A program made the position numbers and the translations under genes. DNA of 64,000 nucleotides, from the NCBI GenBank assembly GCA_944739405.2, contig OX123190.2, positions 57,927,805 through 57,991,804 of the forward strand, in the 5' to 3' direction. Below are positions 37,214 through 47,064 of this stretch, in pieces (position 1 is the first letter of the stretch; the number at the start of each line of letters is the position of its first letter). Source of the stretch: Euclidia mi. Its lineage: Eukaryota > Arthropoda > Insecta > Lepidoptera > Erebidae. The notes beneath the pieces were generated by a model. The model worked only from the letters and a program-made list of their open reading frames with translations. It did no database searches and was not told where the DNA came from.

Positions 37214-38060
37214 CGGCCCTGTCATGACCTTGCCGCTCTGAGCGGCGGCTTAGCGCGGGGCGGCGAGCGGTAAGATCAAATGTATGAAAACGTTCGAAGC
37301 ACGCCACGAGCCGCCGCGCACAGCGATAACGCGCGCGTTTTTTTTGGCGCGACTGTCTGCGCGGCGAGCGGCGCGGCGCGCGGTGCGGCGAGCGGCGGGA
37401 ACAAATGTACTGCGACCGAGTCCGACGCCACGACTCCGAGCGGCACAGACAGCGTTACGCGAGGGATGAACTAGGTGGTTAAACTATTTGTTAAATATTT
37501 TGTGGCGGTAATGAATACGGAGACATTTAAAGTCGAAATTTTAAAACGGTCGCGTGTATGGATAGCAACACATCTGCTGTATAAATACAAAAATGTTAAT
37601 AAAACGTTGCGAGATGTAATGAAACAATGTTTTACAGAATGTAATGGTAGGTTTTAATATCGCAAAAATTAAAACATTGTGTAATGTACATATGTACCTA
37701 TTTAGGTACAGACACAGCTACTATGAAAGTTAAAAGGTGATTTACCTACCTACTTAACGTAATCTACGTTGTGTAGGTACCTATTCAACGCCTCATTAAT
37801 TGCGAATATGCATTATTCCTTTGATATAAAATACTTGTAAGAAATGAAGATCCAATATCGACAATTTTGTAGGTATACTTACCGTATAGTTACACAAAGA
37901 TATTTTGGCTATCGCCATATTTATGGGTAACTCCGTCGGCCCAAATACGCCCACATTTGCCGCTGCGTTTACCGCTGCTGTAGGGTCGTGGCGTGCACGA
38001 TGCTCTGCCGCGCCGCCCGCCGCGACGCGCGCCGCTTAGACCGATCTCGTGAACAGGCCC
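37214..38060 (+). mobile_element. Harbinger-type non-autonomous element nested between gag and protease
   Basis: A 3-bp direct repeat TAA (37211-37213, 38061-38063) matches the PIF/Harbinger TWA preference. Removing the insert plus one TAA re-joins the BEL reading frame without a gap, which is strong evidence for the boundaries. The ends (cggccctgtca on the left, gggcctgttca in complement on the right) are similar but imperfect, with CG-rich subterminal sequence on both sides (37240-37400, 37970-38040). Inside is a MADF-like reading frame. Confidence 0.75.
37511..37657 (+). pseudogene. MADF-like DNA-binding domain fragment
   Basis: From the ATG at 37511 the frame reads with spacing typical of the first half of a MADF (Myb/SANT-like) domain: ETFKVEILKRSRVW at residues 3-16, LLYKYKN at 22-28, then a second helix LRDVMKQCF. 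PIF/Harbinger elements are known to encode such a Myb/SANT-like partner of the transposase for DNA binding and nuclear import. Directly after the second helix a gtaggt donor-like sequence occurs (37647). The second half of the domain is not found, consistent with internal deletion past the first exon. I infer a relic of the element's accessory gene; a host MADF-gene exon is less likely given the position inside BEL. Confidence 0.5.
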
Positions 38061-38195
38061 TAAGACTGTTCTGTTAGCGACAGCGCAAGTTATCATTATG
38101 ATGTTAATGGGTCGCCGCACATGGTACGTTGTTTGCTAGATAGCGCATCTCAGACCAATTTAATAACGTTAGAATTGTTCAAACGCCTCGGATTA
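38061..38195 (+). pseudogene. pol: BEL/Pao protease region, frameshifted
   Basis: The first codons continue the gag frame (KTVLLATAQV). One base is then lost between about 38088 and 38102, after which the aspartic-protease active-site region LLDSASQTNLIT appears in another frame (38115-38150). The active-site triplet is DSA rather than the usual DSG/DTG, as is common in BEL. A TAG at 38196-38198 follows in the pol frame. The protease would cleave the Gag-Pol polyprotein. Confidence 0.75.
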
Positions 38196-38198
38196 TAG

Positions 38199-39974
38199 AA
38201 TAACTTTAAAAATACGAACTCAAAAATCCGAGGGATAGGCGGATCAGAAAAACATTGCAAGGGTTCCGTAGATATTAAAATACATTCGCGTTTTGATAGG
38301 GACATTAATTTTAACATTTCTTCCCTTATCGTGGAGCGTATTACGGACACATTGCCAAACGCTAATGTGGACGTGTCGCTTCTCACACGTCTCGAGTCAT
38401 TGCCACTAGCGGACTCGGAGTTTGCGAATCCTGCAGACATTGATGTTTTGAACGGAGCCGCAATATTCCCGCACTTGCTACTTACTAAAGTGGTACGTAG
38501 TGAGCAAAATAACTTACCGCCCGCTATTGAGACGGTATTTGGGTATGTGATTATGGGTACCGTACCTACATTACATACTTCTCAATACGTTACGTCTTGC
38601 TGTTGTTCTGTTCTTCAAGAAAACAATATTGACTCTCTTCTCAAGCGATTTTGGGAGCTTGAAGAGGTTACCGCACCGCCCTCGATGAGCCGTAAAGATC
38701 TCGAGTGTGAAGAACATTTCCGTGCTACCACTGTTCGTGACGAAAGTGGCAGATACGTTGTGGCGTTGCCATTCTATGGTGACCCTTATTCGTTAGGCGA
38801 CTCGTACGCTTCTGCGCTTAGACGTTTCCATTGTTTGGAACGTAAACTTGATGCATCACCTAAGTTACGTAGCGCCTATAATGACGTCATTCGTGACTAT
38901 ATAGATAAAGGTTTTTTGAGTGTAGTTGTAAACAACGAGGGCAACTCTCTGCCCTCATATTATATCCCGCATCACGGCGTAGTTCGCGAAGATAAAACCT
39001 CTACTAAACTTCGTGTGGTTTTAGACGCTAGTTGTAAGACTACATCGGTTCAGTCGATTAATGACATTTTGCATGCCGGCCCCAATCTACAAGGTGATTT
39101 ATTTAACATCATAATAAAGTTTCGTCTTTTCCAAATCGCTCTGTCAGCTGATTGCCGCCAAATGTTTCTCAATATCGGCGTTCGCGAATCTGACCGTAGA
39201 TTTCAACGGGTCTTTTATCGTTTTGACAAGAAAGAACCTTTATCTGTGTATCAGTTCAATCGTGTTTGTTTTGGACTCAAGTCTAGCCCATATCACGCGT
39301 TACGAGTTGTTCGCCAGTTGATCGCTGATGAAGGCGATCACTTTCCCGCCGCAGCGGCTGTTGCCACTTCCGCTTTGTACATGGATGACATTGCCTGTAG
39401 TGTCATATCCGCTCCGCTAGCAATTTCGCTTTGTGAAGAGCTTATTCAGCTTTTCAAGCCAGGCCAGTTTGATCTTGTCAAATGGACAAGCAACTCTAAG
39501 GAGGTTCTCGCACGCCTACCAGATTCTCATAAGGCTTCTCCAGACATTGAGTTTGAGAAGTCTGTACCGCATAAGGTTCTCGGTTTACGCTCGGACAAAT
39601 CCTGCGATAGTTTTCGGTTTGACGTCTCACCACCAGATGATAAGTGCACCAAACGCACTATGCTGTCCACAGTGGCTCGACTATGCGACATAATGGGTTT
39701 TGTGGCTCCCCCAATTTTGTACGCCAAGCTCTTGATCAAAGATCTTTGGCTATCAAAGTGTGAGTGGGATGAAACACCCCCTGACCATATTGTCGCCGCT
39801 TGGGGCCAGTTTTGTATTGAGCTTACCGCGCTCAATCAAGTTACTATTCCGCGTCATCTTGGGTTGGTCGATGGATGTACCATCAACTTGATAGGTTTCG
39901 CTGACGCCAGCGAGCGTGCTTACGGCGGAGTCGTATATCTGCAAGTCCGCATTGGTTCTAACTACTCACTGTAG
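38199..39974 (+). pseudogene. pol: BEL/Pao reverse transcriptase and start of RNase H
   Basis: Open from the TAG at 38196 to a TAG at 39972. The polymerase has LRVVLDASCK (about 39017-39046), ALSADCRQMFLNI (about 39140-39178), FGLKSSPYHALRVV (about 39271-39312) and the catalytic YMDD at 39378-39389. Here the second residue is Met, whereas many BEL elements have Val. The C-terminal GFADASERAYGGVVYL (about 39895-39942) is the first part of the BEL RNase H. The terminating TAG lies in the RNase H and the same frame continues beyond it, so this is a nonsense mutation, not the natural end. Confidence 0.88.
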
Positions 39975-41153
39975 TTAGTTTGTGCCAAGTCTAAGGTCTC
40001 GCCTGTTAAAACCATTTCAGTTGCGAGACTGGAGTTATGCGCGGCCCTTCTGCTGTCTCAGTTGCTCCGCAAGGTTCAAGACACAGTTTTGCCCCACTAC
40101 CCCATTAATAAATTATATGCATTTTCCGACTCCAAAGTAGTGCTCGCTTGGATTCATTCTTCTCCTCATCGCTGGCAGACTTTTGTCGCCAACCGCGTTA
40201 GCAAATTGATTGAACTGGTTCCTGCTACTTGTTTCAATCACGTCGCGGGTATTGAGAACCCCGCAGATTGCTTGTCTCGTGGTGTCACTCCACTTAATCT
40301 TCTGCATCATCCATTGTGGCGTCGTGGACCTTCTTGGATCTCCCATGACCCGTCAAAATGGCTCATGCAACCCTTTGACCACAGTGCAGAAGACGAAGAT
40401 GTACCCGAACGGAAGTCTGTTTCTTATCCCGTGATTGCTGAGGTTGCGGAGTCTCCCATCTATGCACTCGCACTACGCATGTCATCGTGGTCTAAGTTAC
40501 TCCGCGCCATCGTTTATGTCTATAGGTTTCTTAGGCACCTACCTAATGAGACTTTTGTATCAAGTACTGATATCAAATTCGCAGAATGTAAGTTACTACG
40601 AGCTGTACAAGCTGTTCATTTTAGTAACGACATTCAAAATTTAAAAGACAATGTACCTTGTTCTCCCGCTATCCTTAGACTCAAGCCGTTTCTCGATGAA
40701 CACGGCGTCATACGCGTTGGGGGTCGTCTGTCAAATTCGGATGAACCTTATAACTACAAACATCCTTGTATTCTGCCGCGACATGATCATGTTTTCGAAC
40801 TTCTTTTTGATTTTTATCACAACAAGCACCTCCATGCCGGTCCGGAGTTGCTTATGTCCTTACTTAGGCATAAGTATTGGATTTTAGCCGCTCGACGAAT
40901 AATTCGTCACAGAATACATAAATGTAACGTCTGTTTCAAATTTCGTCCGCGTCCGACTTTCCCTCCCATGGCCGATCTCCCTAGCCAGCGCGTCAACCAG
41001 GTTGCTAAAGCGTTTACACACACCGGTTGTGATTACGCAGGACCACTGCAGTATACGCCAGTGCGTGGTCGAGTTGTTAAAAGCCGTAAAGCCTGGCTAT
41101 GTATTTTTACGTGCTTAACGACGCGCGCTACGCATATTGAAGTTGCGATGTGA
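39975..41153 (+). pseudogene. pol: BEL/Pao RNase H remainder and integrase N-terminal half
   Basis: Same frame as the upstream RT. It begins with the RNase H continuation (KTISVARLELCAALL, FSDSKVVLAW) and proceeds to integrase with a zinc-binding H-H-C-C pattern (HNKHLHAG ... CNVCFKF, about 40822-40940) and the first catalytic Asp in GCDYAGPLQY (about 41028-41058). The frame ends at TGA 41151-41153. At that point the expected BEL integrase sequence moves to another frame, so a one-base indel near 41148-41153 is the likely cause. Confidence 0.85.
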
Positions 41154-41916
41154 TTTAAGCACGGTGTCATTCCTGGCAGCCCTTAAACGATTTCTCTCAC
41201 GGCGCGGCCCTATACAGTGTTTGTACACGGATAACGGCACTTGTTTTGTGGGCGCAAGCTCTTATTTACGCGACCTTTATAAGTTTCTCAGGGAAGAATA
41301 TCGTACTCGTCTTCAGGAAGAACTTTCCATAAATCATATTGACTGGAAGTTTATTCCACCAGCATCACCACATTTCGGTGGATGTTGGGAAAGCATAGTC
41401 AAAGTAATTAAAACGCATCTCTTCAAGGTTATAGGTCAACAGATCCTCTCTTACGAAGAGCTTTTAACTGTTCTTGCACAAGGCGAGGCACTGATCAACT
41501 CGCGTCCGCTCAAGGCATTGAGTAGTGACCCTGCAGAACCATCCGCGTTAAGCCCTGCACATTTTCTGAACACAGTGCCATTTCCGGCTCCTGAAGCAGA
41601 CTCTTCAAGCTTGCTCCAGAGACATACTCTGCTGGATAAACTCGTGCAGTCGTTCTGGCGGCGCTGGCGTGCGGAATATCTACACCAGCTTCAGGCTAGA
41701 TCCAAGTGGAATAGTCCTGCATCCCCTATACAGGAGGGTACGTTGGTCGTCATAATACATGATAATGCTCCGCCGCTTTCATGGCCGTTAGCCATCGTAG
41801 AGAAATTGCATACTTCCAAGGACGGTACAACTCGCGTTGTTACCGTGAAACCGCTAAAGGGAGTTACGTGCGCCCTGTTGTACGTCTCTGTCCGCTTCCA
41901 ACTCAGTGAGATCTAG
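41154..41916 (+). pseudogene. pol: BEL/Pao integrase C-terminal half
   Basis: Continues integrase after the frameshift: LSTVSFLAALKRF, second catalytic Asp in CLYTDNGTCFVGA (about 41219-41257), and the catalytic Glu in SPHFGGCWESIVKVIK (about 41366-41413). The C-terminus holds SFWRRWRAEYLHQLQ and a basic beta-rich tail ending at 41916. Integrase would insert the DNA copy with a 5-bp stagger, consistent with the observed aatat duplication. The long frame opens at an ATG at 41137 that is not a natural start. Confidence 0.85.
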
Positions 41917-42124
41917 CCTGAAGTTGGACCTACCTCTTAGTTTAAGTATTTAGTTAGTAGTTTTCTCTATTATTGCGTTTGTAGTTTTCGCTAAAGTTAA
42001 TTTAGATTAATTTTATTGTCATATCGCTGTCTTAGCCTATTGATGGGTTATGCGGTAGTACACCCAACATAGCTAAGTTCAATTCTAGTTTTTTTAAAGG
42101 CAACCCTTTAGGGCCGGGGTGATA
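41917..42124 (+). other. BEL 3' untranslated region and polypurine tract
   Basis: AT-rich, ending in agggccggggtgata next to the 3' LTR; the purine-rich stretch at about 42110-42124 is the likely plus-strand primer, interrupted by cc and t. Confidence 0.6.
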
Positions 42125-42645
42125 TGGTAGCGCCATCTACCTTCCTATCTATAACTAATCGCATCAACGTCAATCGTTCCATGCTGTTCTAGTGCGAGCG
42201 ATATCATATTTCCGTCCCTGTCTCCCATTCCCGAAGAAGGGGCACTGCCTTCCGCGGATTGATCGCCGCGGAACGTCGACGCGAGAGACAGTCCAAAATT
42301 TTCGAGAACATTCGATTCGCTATATACGCGTCCGCCATACCGTATCACCGCGCCGCTCCCGCTATAGTTATTACCGATTATATAAACCGCTCGCAAGTGG
42401 AAGTGACTGTGTAGTGAAGTGAATTCAGCAGCTTCATCCCGAAACCACCAGGAGACTGCCCTTCTGAGACGAAGAAGATCGCCGTATAAGGTAAGTGCCC
42501 TCCGTCCTTGGAATATCCTATACCCACTCACAATCATCTCTCCCATTCCAATCCTAGGCGGCTAAAACCCGCTATCCTTTGCATACAGTCCATTTCCTTC
42601 TCCAAGTCGCCTAGAACCCTACAGTTTCGGTGTATCGCCGAACCA
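42125..42645 (+). repeat. 3' LTR of BEL/Pao element
   Basis: 521 bp, same termini as the 5' LTR, six transitions between the two and no indels. Followed by the aatat duplication. Confidence 0.95.
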
Positions 42646-43089
42646 AATATAATACTTATTGTGTTTTACTTTTTAATGTATTTCCTGACTACATACGACA
42701 AACAACGGCACAGCAAACTTTGTTTCATAACTGCGTTAGTTCTGAAATATTATTGTATGTACGATAATGTTGTTGAAGCACACACTTCTTGGAAATCATT
42801 AAAATGGAGGATGGAGGGAGGAATGAGGATTTTATCCTCAGAGAATTAGGTTGACTAAACGAGTTTATAAATTGAATCTTTGTCTTTAATTTAGGACTAA
42901 GTTACGACTTAATTTTCTTGTTAAAGCATTGAATTAAGTAGGTTTTTATTAAAAACTACGCCAGAATTGTTTCTAAGACGTTTGAGACAAAGAAAAGTTG
43001 AGTGTAGGCGTTCCCGGGCTATATAAATACTGAGATAATGGATAAAAAACTTCATCTAATTAGCTACACCCACTCCTCTCACCTACCTG

Positions 43090-43147
43090 CACTCTAATGG
43101 TAAACTAGGTATAGGAATGTTCCTACACCTAGTTTACCATTAGAGTG
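43090..43147. repeat. Private inverted duplication (hairpin) in copy B
   Basis: 28-bp arms (cactctaatggtaaactagg... and complement, one mismatch) with a 2-nt centre. A (about 21767-21800) and C (about 59340-59370) have only the right-arm sequence, so the left arm is a copy-B novelty. Confidence 0.85.
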
Positions 43148-43260
43148 CTTTCGCACTACGTCCGATCCGAATTCGTAAAATACAGTTCTAGAAAGGGTCT
43201 AGAGAGTGCTAGATGTCGGTATTGGTGCGTAACGTATCATAGAAATAGTTCTACGACTTG

Positions 43261-43401
43261 CTACGGAATTCAATATTCAGTCTATACATAGATCTGTAGA
43301 TTTTAGATTCGTTTTTGACATAAGCTCCATACAAAATATGTCAAACACGAATCTCGAATCTCAAAATCCATGTATGGATCGAATATTGAAAATGGCCGTA
43401 G
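43261..43401. mobile_element. Fold-back MITE, private to copy B
   Basis: 141 bp with imperfect arms of about 60 bp, beginning ctacgg and ending ccgtag, sharing ttcaatattc and gattttgagattcg-type segments. Copies A (about 21908) and C (about 59477) lack it. No clear target duplication; no coding. Confidence 0.75.
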
Positions 43402-43492
43402 TCAGACCGCATTTTGACCGTGGATCGGATTCGGATAGGATATAGTGCGAAACCACTATTAGTGTGCCTGTATACAAAAAATACAGTTCTTA

Positions 43493-44435
43493 TACTATTT
43501 GTGCTGTAGCATGGTGGGGGTGGCAGTTTGAGTAAGATTCCATTTCACTCTTGAAAGTTTCCGCGATTTACAAATTATGACTTAGTATTGCAGCAATACC
43601 AAATTCGTAATAAATTTAGTCATTAATGACTGTAGTTAATTAAAGCAAACCCAACTAGATTGTTCTAGTCTACCAATAAAATGTAAAGGAAAGAAAAAAA
43701 TAGTAAAGTGTTATGCGTATAACGTAACGCCATAGACGTATTTAGTGATGGGATGTACTGCTACGATGCATAGTCGATGTTTTTTATAATAAAAACGCAT
43801 ATTTGGCGTTATTCAATTAAATTATTATTGTAAAAAGTCTATAGTTAGGTATAGTAATAAGAGAACATACCTATATAAAAAAAAGATATTTTATTCGTCT
43901 AAACTCATATCAGAGTTTATTTTTGTTCCTGAAACATAATGTCCCTATTTGTTTTATTCACAACCTTCGACCAGTCTTCAGGTTGAACATCTTTGATGGC
44001 CTCCTCTAAGAGGGCCAGCATCTTATTTGCCGTAAATGGCGGCAAAGTATTATTTCTTGTGGCGTGACCTTTTATTTGGGCCCAATTCAGCTCAATAGCG
44101 TTATACTGGCATTGGTAGGCTGGTAGTCGAAGGACCTAGTGGCCTCTTTCTTTTGCCATTTCATCCAGAGCATAGGTATGCTTATAATGCCGTACTAAGA
44201 CAATAAGCTCTGCCTTTAACATATTTTTTATATCTGCTGTAACTCCGTTTTCATTCAGCCACTTCACCAACTCGCTTTTTTCACATTATTAATGAGAACT
44301 AGATTTATGCTGCGAGTTATCGTTAGGTCGATAAAAATGAATTCCATAACGTCACATCCCTAGTCATGTGGTACAGATAGATGTCAACGTCATATAGGCA
44401 ACTATCACCCGCACTATGCTACAGCGCTAATAGTA
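43493..44435 (-). mobile_element. Tc1/mariner-like element, internally deleted
   Basis: Inverted ends tactatttgtgctgtagcat and its imperfect complement at 44416-44435, with extended similarity (gtg-gggtg). Flanked by TA-containing sequence; A and C carry the uninterrupted site (about 21996 and 59570). The minus strand carries a C-terminal transposase piece. Non-autonomous. Confidence 0.75.
43917..44290 (-). pseudogene. IS630/Tc1-mariner-type DDE transposase C-terminus
   Basis: Read on the minus strand from about 44290 to the TAA at 43917-43919. Visible segments are ELVKWLNENGV, LKAELIVLVRHYK, LDEMAKERGH, then an in-frame TAG, then VLRLPAYQCQYNAIELNWAQ, IKGHATRNNT and LLEEAIKDVQPEDW. The IELNWAQIK stretch carries the final catalytic acidic residue of the DDE_3 fold seen in many insect genomes. 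The first two catalytic aspartates are missing through internal deletion. One nonsense codon is seen (about 44136). Besides these, the frame is intact, so inactivation is mainly structural. Confidence 0.8.
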
Positions 44436-44733
44436 TAGTAATTTCTAAGTGATCCCGTGTAGTCGCGGTTAGCGTTATTTAATGTTTCCTAGAAAGATTT
44501 TCTTATAATGACAAAATTCAAAAATGTCTTTGGTTTTGTTTCACGTAAGAAACTTCAACAAAGCATCTGACTGTAAAATTCGTTAAAATACGTACATAGA
44601 GATATATGCTTATTTTATGAGTGCATCTGTCTATGTATTTTTATTTACCTTAACTTTCACACCATGAGCCATATAAGAACAAAAAACAATCTTTGAACAT
44701 TTCCTGATACTTTACGTGGGAAGCTTTTAATAT

Positions 44734-45008
44734 GTTTTTTTTTATATAGTAATATGCGGCAAACAAGCAGACGGATCATCAGATGGTAAGCAATTACCGC
44801 CCGCCCATGGACACAAGCAACACCAAAGGAGTCACAAGTGCGTTGCCGCCGGAGTAGGGGATAGAGCCTCTGGCACTCTCACTCACCGAACGAAACGCAA
44901 CAGTTTAGGTACTGTTACTTTACCTCGATTTTCTGTGAGAGGGTAGTACTTCCCCGGTCCAGCCGGCCTATTCATGCTGAAATCAGCAAGGCTCTAGTAC
45001 CGTAAAAC
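44734..45008 (+). mobile_element. Lepidopteran dispersed repeat (SINE/LINE tail type), private to copy B
   Basis: Contains 'cggcaaacaagcagacgg', atcatcagatggtaagcaat, 'cgcccatggacacaagc', cacaagtgcgttgccgccgg, motifs I recognise as a very common moth repeat. Absent from A at about 22332. Confidence 0.7.
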
Positions 45009-45842
45009 TTTATTATAATTACTCGTAAACTAGCAATATCAAGCTTCGTTATCCGGAATCTGTTAAATTATAATTTATCAAAGAGAAATTCTATGTAAAC
45101 TAAATGATTGTTCAAGAAACGGAATGCTCAGAAGATCGTATTATGGCAATATTAATATAATGCCCATAACTAGGAGTTGCAATTGATTACGAATCGCTTA
45201 TTTTGTACCCCTAAAAATACCGTAAACGTTAAGCGAAGTGTTTCGTGAGCCAAACTGCACAGCTTCTGTCATAAACGGTGACACTAGCTACACTACATAC
45301 AATACTAACTTCATAAACCATTTTACAAAAAGCTATCGTCTGTCTACCATACACTCTTTATGTGTCCCAATTTTCTTTTGTGTAGAGGGGAGAGGCAGAT
45401 CTTGCATTGATGGTCGTTTAACTGTTAGGATTGTTGAGCTGTGTTTTTTTTAAAGAAAATATAGGGGCATTGAACATACGCTGTTAGGTCACAGTGCCGT
45501 GACTTTCTAGAGTGCTTTAGTGCCACGTACTCACATGCAAATGTTGTAATGTTAGGTTGGGAATGCACTAAATTAGTTCGAGTTGAAATGCTAAATAGGC
45601 CTTTATATCGAAATGAATTCATAGAATTTCGAATTACTCATTAACTTATTTGTTAAATATTTTCATGTTCAATTTAGAAATGCTGCAATTATTTTTGTAT
45701 AAATTGATGTATTGTTTGTTTTTATATTATATTATATTATTTAGTTTTATTAGCAGTATAAAATAGTATTAATGTAGCTTGTAGGTAAATTTGACATAGT
45801 AGATACATTTTGTATACTTAAGTTATTTAAATATACAAAATG

Positions 45843-46108
45843 ATTTTTTTTTATTTATTGTCTCACGCCTGTATCCCCGTAGGCAGAGGTGTAAATATTA
45901 CACCCACATTTCGCCAGATTTATTTTAGTCCCACGTAATAGGGGGCGAGCCTATTGCCGTACCGGGCACATTACCAGACTGCGTGCTGCTACTGAGAATT
46001 TCCTAGCGGAAAAACGCAATAACACTTTGTCCGATCCGGGAATCGAACCCGAGACTTCCTACTCCCACACGCACTTTTATGCCGCGAGACCAACGAGCAG
46101 TGTGCCTC
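45843..46108 (-). mobile_element. tRNA-derived SINE, private to copy B
   Basis: Full-length minus copy of the 7690-7908 family: ctcacgcctgtatccccg, cccacgtaatagggggcgag, ctgctactgagaatttccta, gggaatcgaacccgagac (complement of the B box, about 46038-46055) and a tRNA-like head to about 46095. Confidence 0.8.
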
Positions 46109-46458
46109 GTAAAATAAATTATGGAAAACTATTTTCAAATGGAAAGCTAACGTACACGGTGTGGTGTGGAAGTACATGTGGTGGATCTGGACATGAAACT
46201 CAGTGTCAGAGTTTCCGTGATATACGTTAAAGACCTTTTCCAAATGGCATTGGGCAAGCGTGATGATTCAGTCGTCCTAGGAACTAGTTACTGCACTACG
46301 CATCTTGGTTAAGTAGGTACTTTCTAATTGAAAACCTCACTTTAGAGTGTTTTTGCCAGCAAAATAGATTACACGGCCGGGTGACCTTAATACCAAAAGT
46401 ATTTTCTCTAGTCCACCTTTGGTTAATGCATTTGGCTGTGGCAGGTGTATACTATCAT

Positions 46459-47064
46459 CCCCCCCGTGGGATCTCCACCTTGTCGTGGTGGGGGGGCTCA
46501 GTAACCGTGGATTGGTCACCCGCGGTGAAGCTAAGAGGGATCCAGGAGGGGACGCTCCGCGTGGGCTTGGAGGGGCCTGCGCAGGATGCGTCCAACGGTG
46601 CGGGTGCGGGGGACAGTTCTGTCTGTCCCTCGCAGTCGGGTGCGGTCGCGGGAGAAGAGGCGTGTTGGTGTTGCGTTGCCGCGCGCCCTATCTCCCGCGA
46701 CCAAATGGGGGCGCACCATTCGATGCGTCGCGGTGGGGCCGCAGAGGAAGAGGAGATGCGGTGTTGCGTTGCCGTCCTCCCTATCCTCTGCGGCCGCTGG
46801 GCGTTTTGGCGGCGGAGTTCAACACCTTAATCCGTCGCCAAGGGGGTTTTGTTCGGGGCCCGCCTGACCATCTGGCGGGCCAATACCCGTTGGAGGGTGG
46901 CGACGAGTGCTTTGGTGATGCCCCACCCTCCGACACACGGATACATGGCGGAAGTCGAGGTGGTTTTTAGTGGAAACACCACATACTCCGGCTCTTATTT
47001 CCCCCAAGAGTCGGAGATCCGAAGGGATTTTCCACCTCGTAAAACAAAAAAAAAAAAAAAAAAA
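46459..47064 (+). mobile_element. R1-like LINE deletion derivative with poly(A)
   Basis: A 16-bp target duplication aggtgtatactatcat flanks it (46443-46458, 47065-47080), and the 3' end is a poly(A) run of about 20. The 5' end gtgggatctccaccttgtcg, tggtgggggggctcagta resembles the start of R1-clade elements. The 3' end (cacatactccggctcttatt, agagtcggagatccgaa) is a typical 3' UTR. Both termini are present but the coding region is deleted. The middle has a duplicated block containing tgttgcgttgccg (about 46668 and 46762). Open frames on both strands reflect the high GC content. Confidence 0.8.

Larger units (their letters stand above)
34702..42645 (+). mobile_element. BEL/Pao LTR retrotransposon, 7944 bp, with two nested insertions
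   Basis: Two 521-bp LTRs start TG and end CA and enclose a primer-binding site, gag and pol in BEL/Pao order (protease, reverse transcriptase, RNase H, integrase). A 5-bp target duplication aatat flanks it (34697-34701, 42646-42650). The uninterrupted site is visible in copies A (about 19732) and C (about 58918). The LTRs differ at only six positions, all transitions, so insertion was fairly recent. Yet the element already carries a SINE-type fragment in gag, a Harbinger-type element between gag and protease, two in-frame stops and two frameshifts. It is dead as found. No envelope gene is present. Confidence 0.95.

Noticed and set aside
34702..42645. Possible endogenous retrovirus with envelope
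   Set aside because: Coding ends with integrase at 41916 and only about 200 nt precede the 3' LTR; no envelope-like frame, signal peptide or membrane segment is present.
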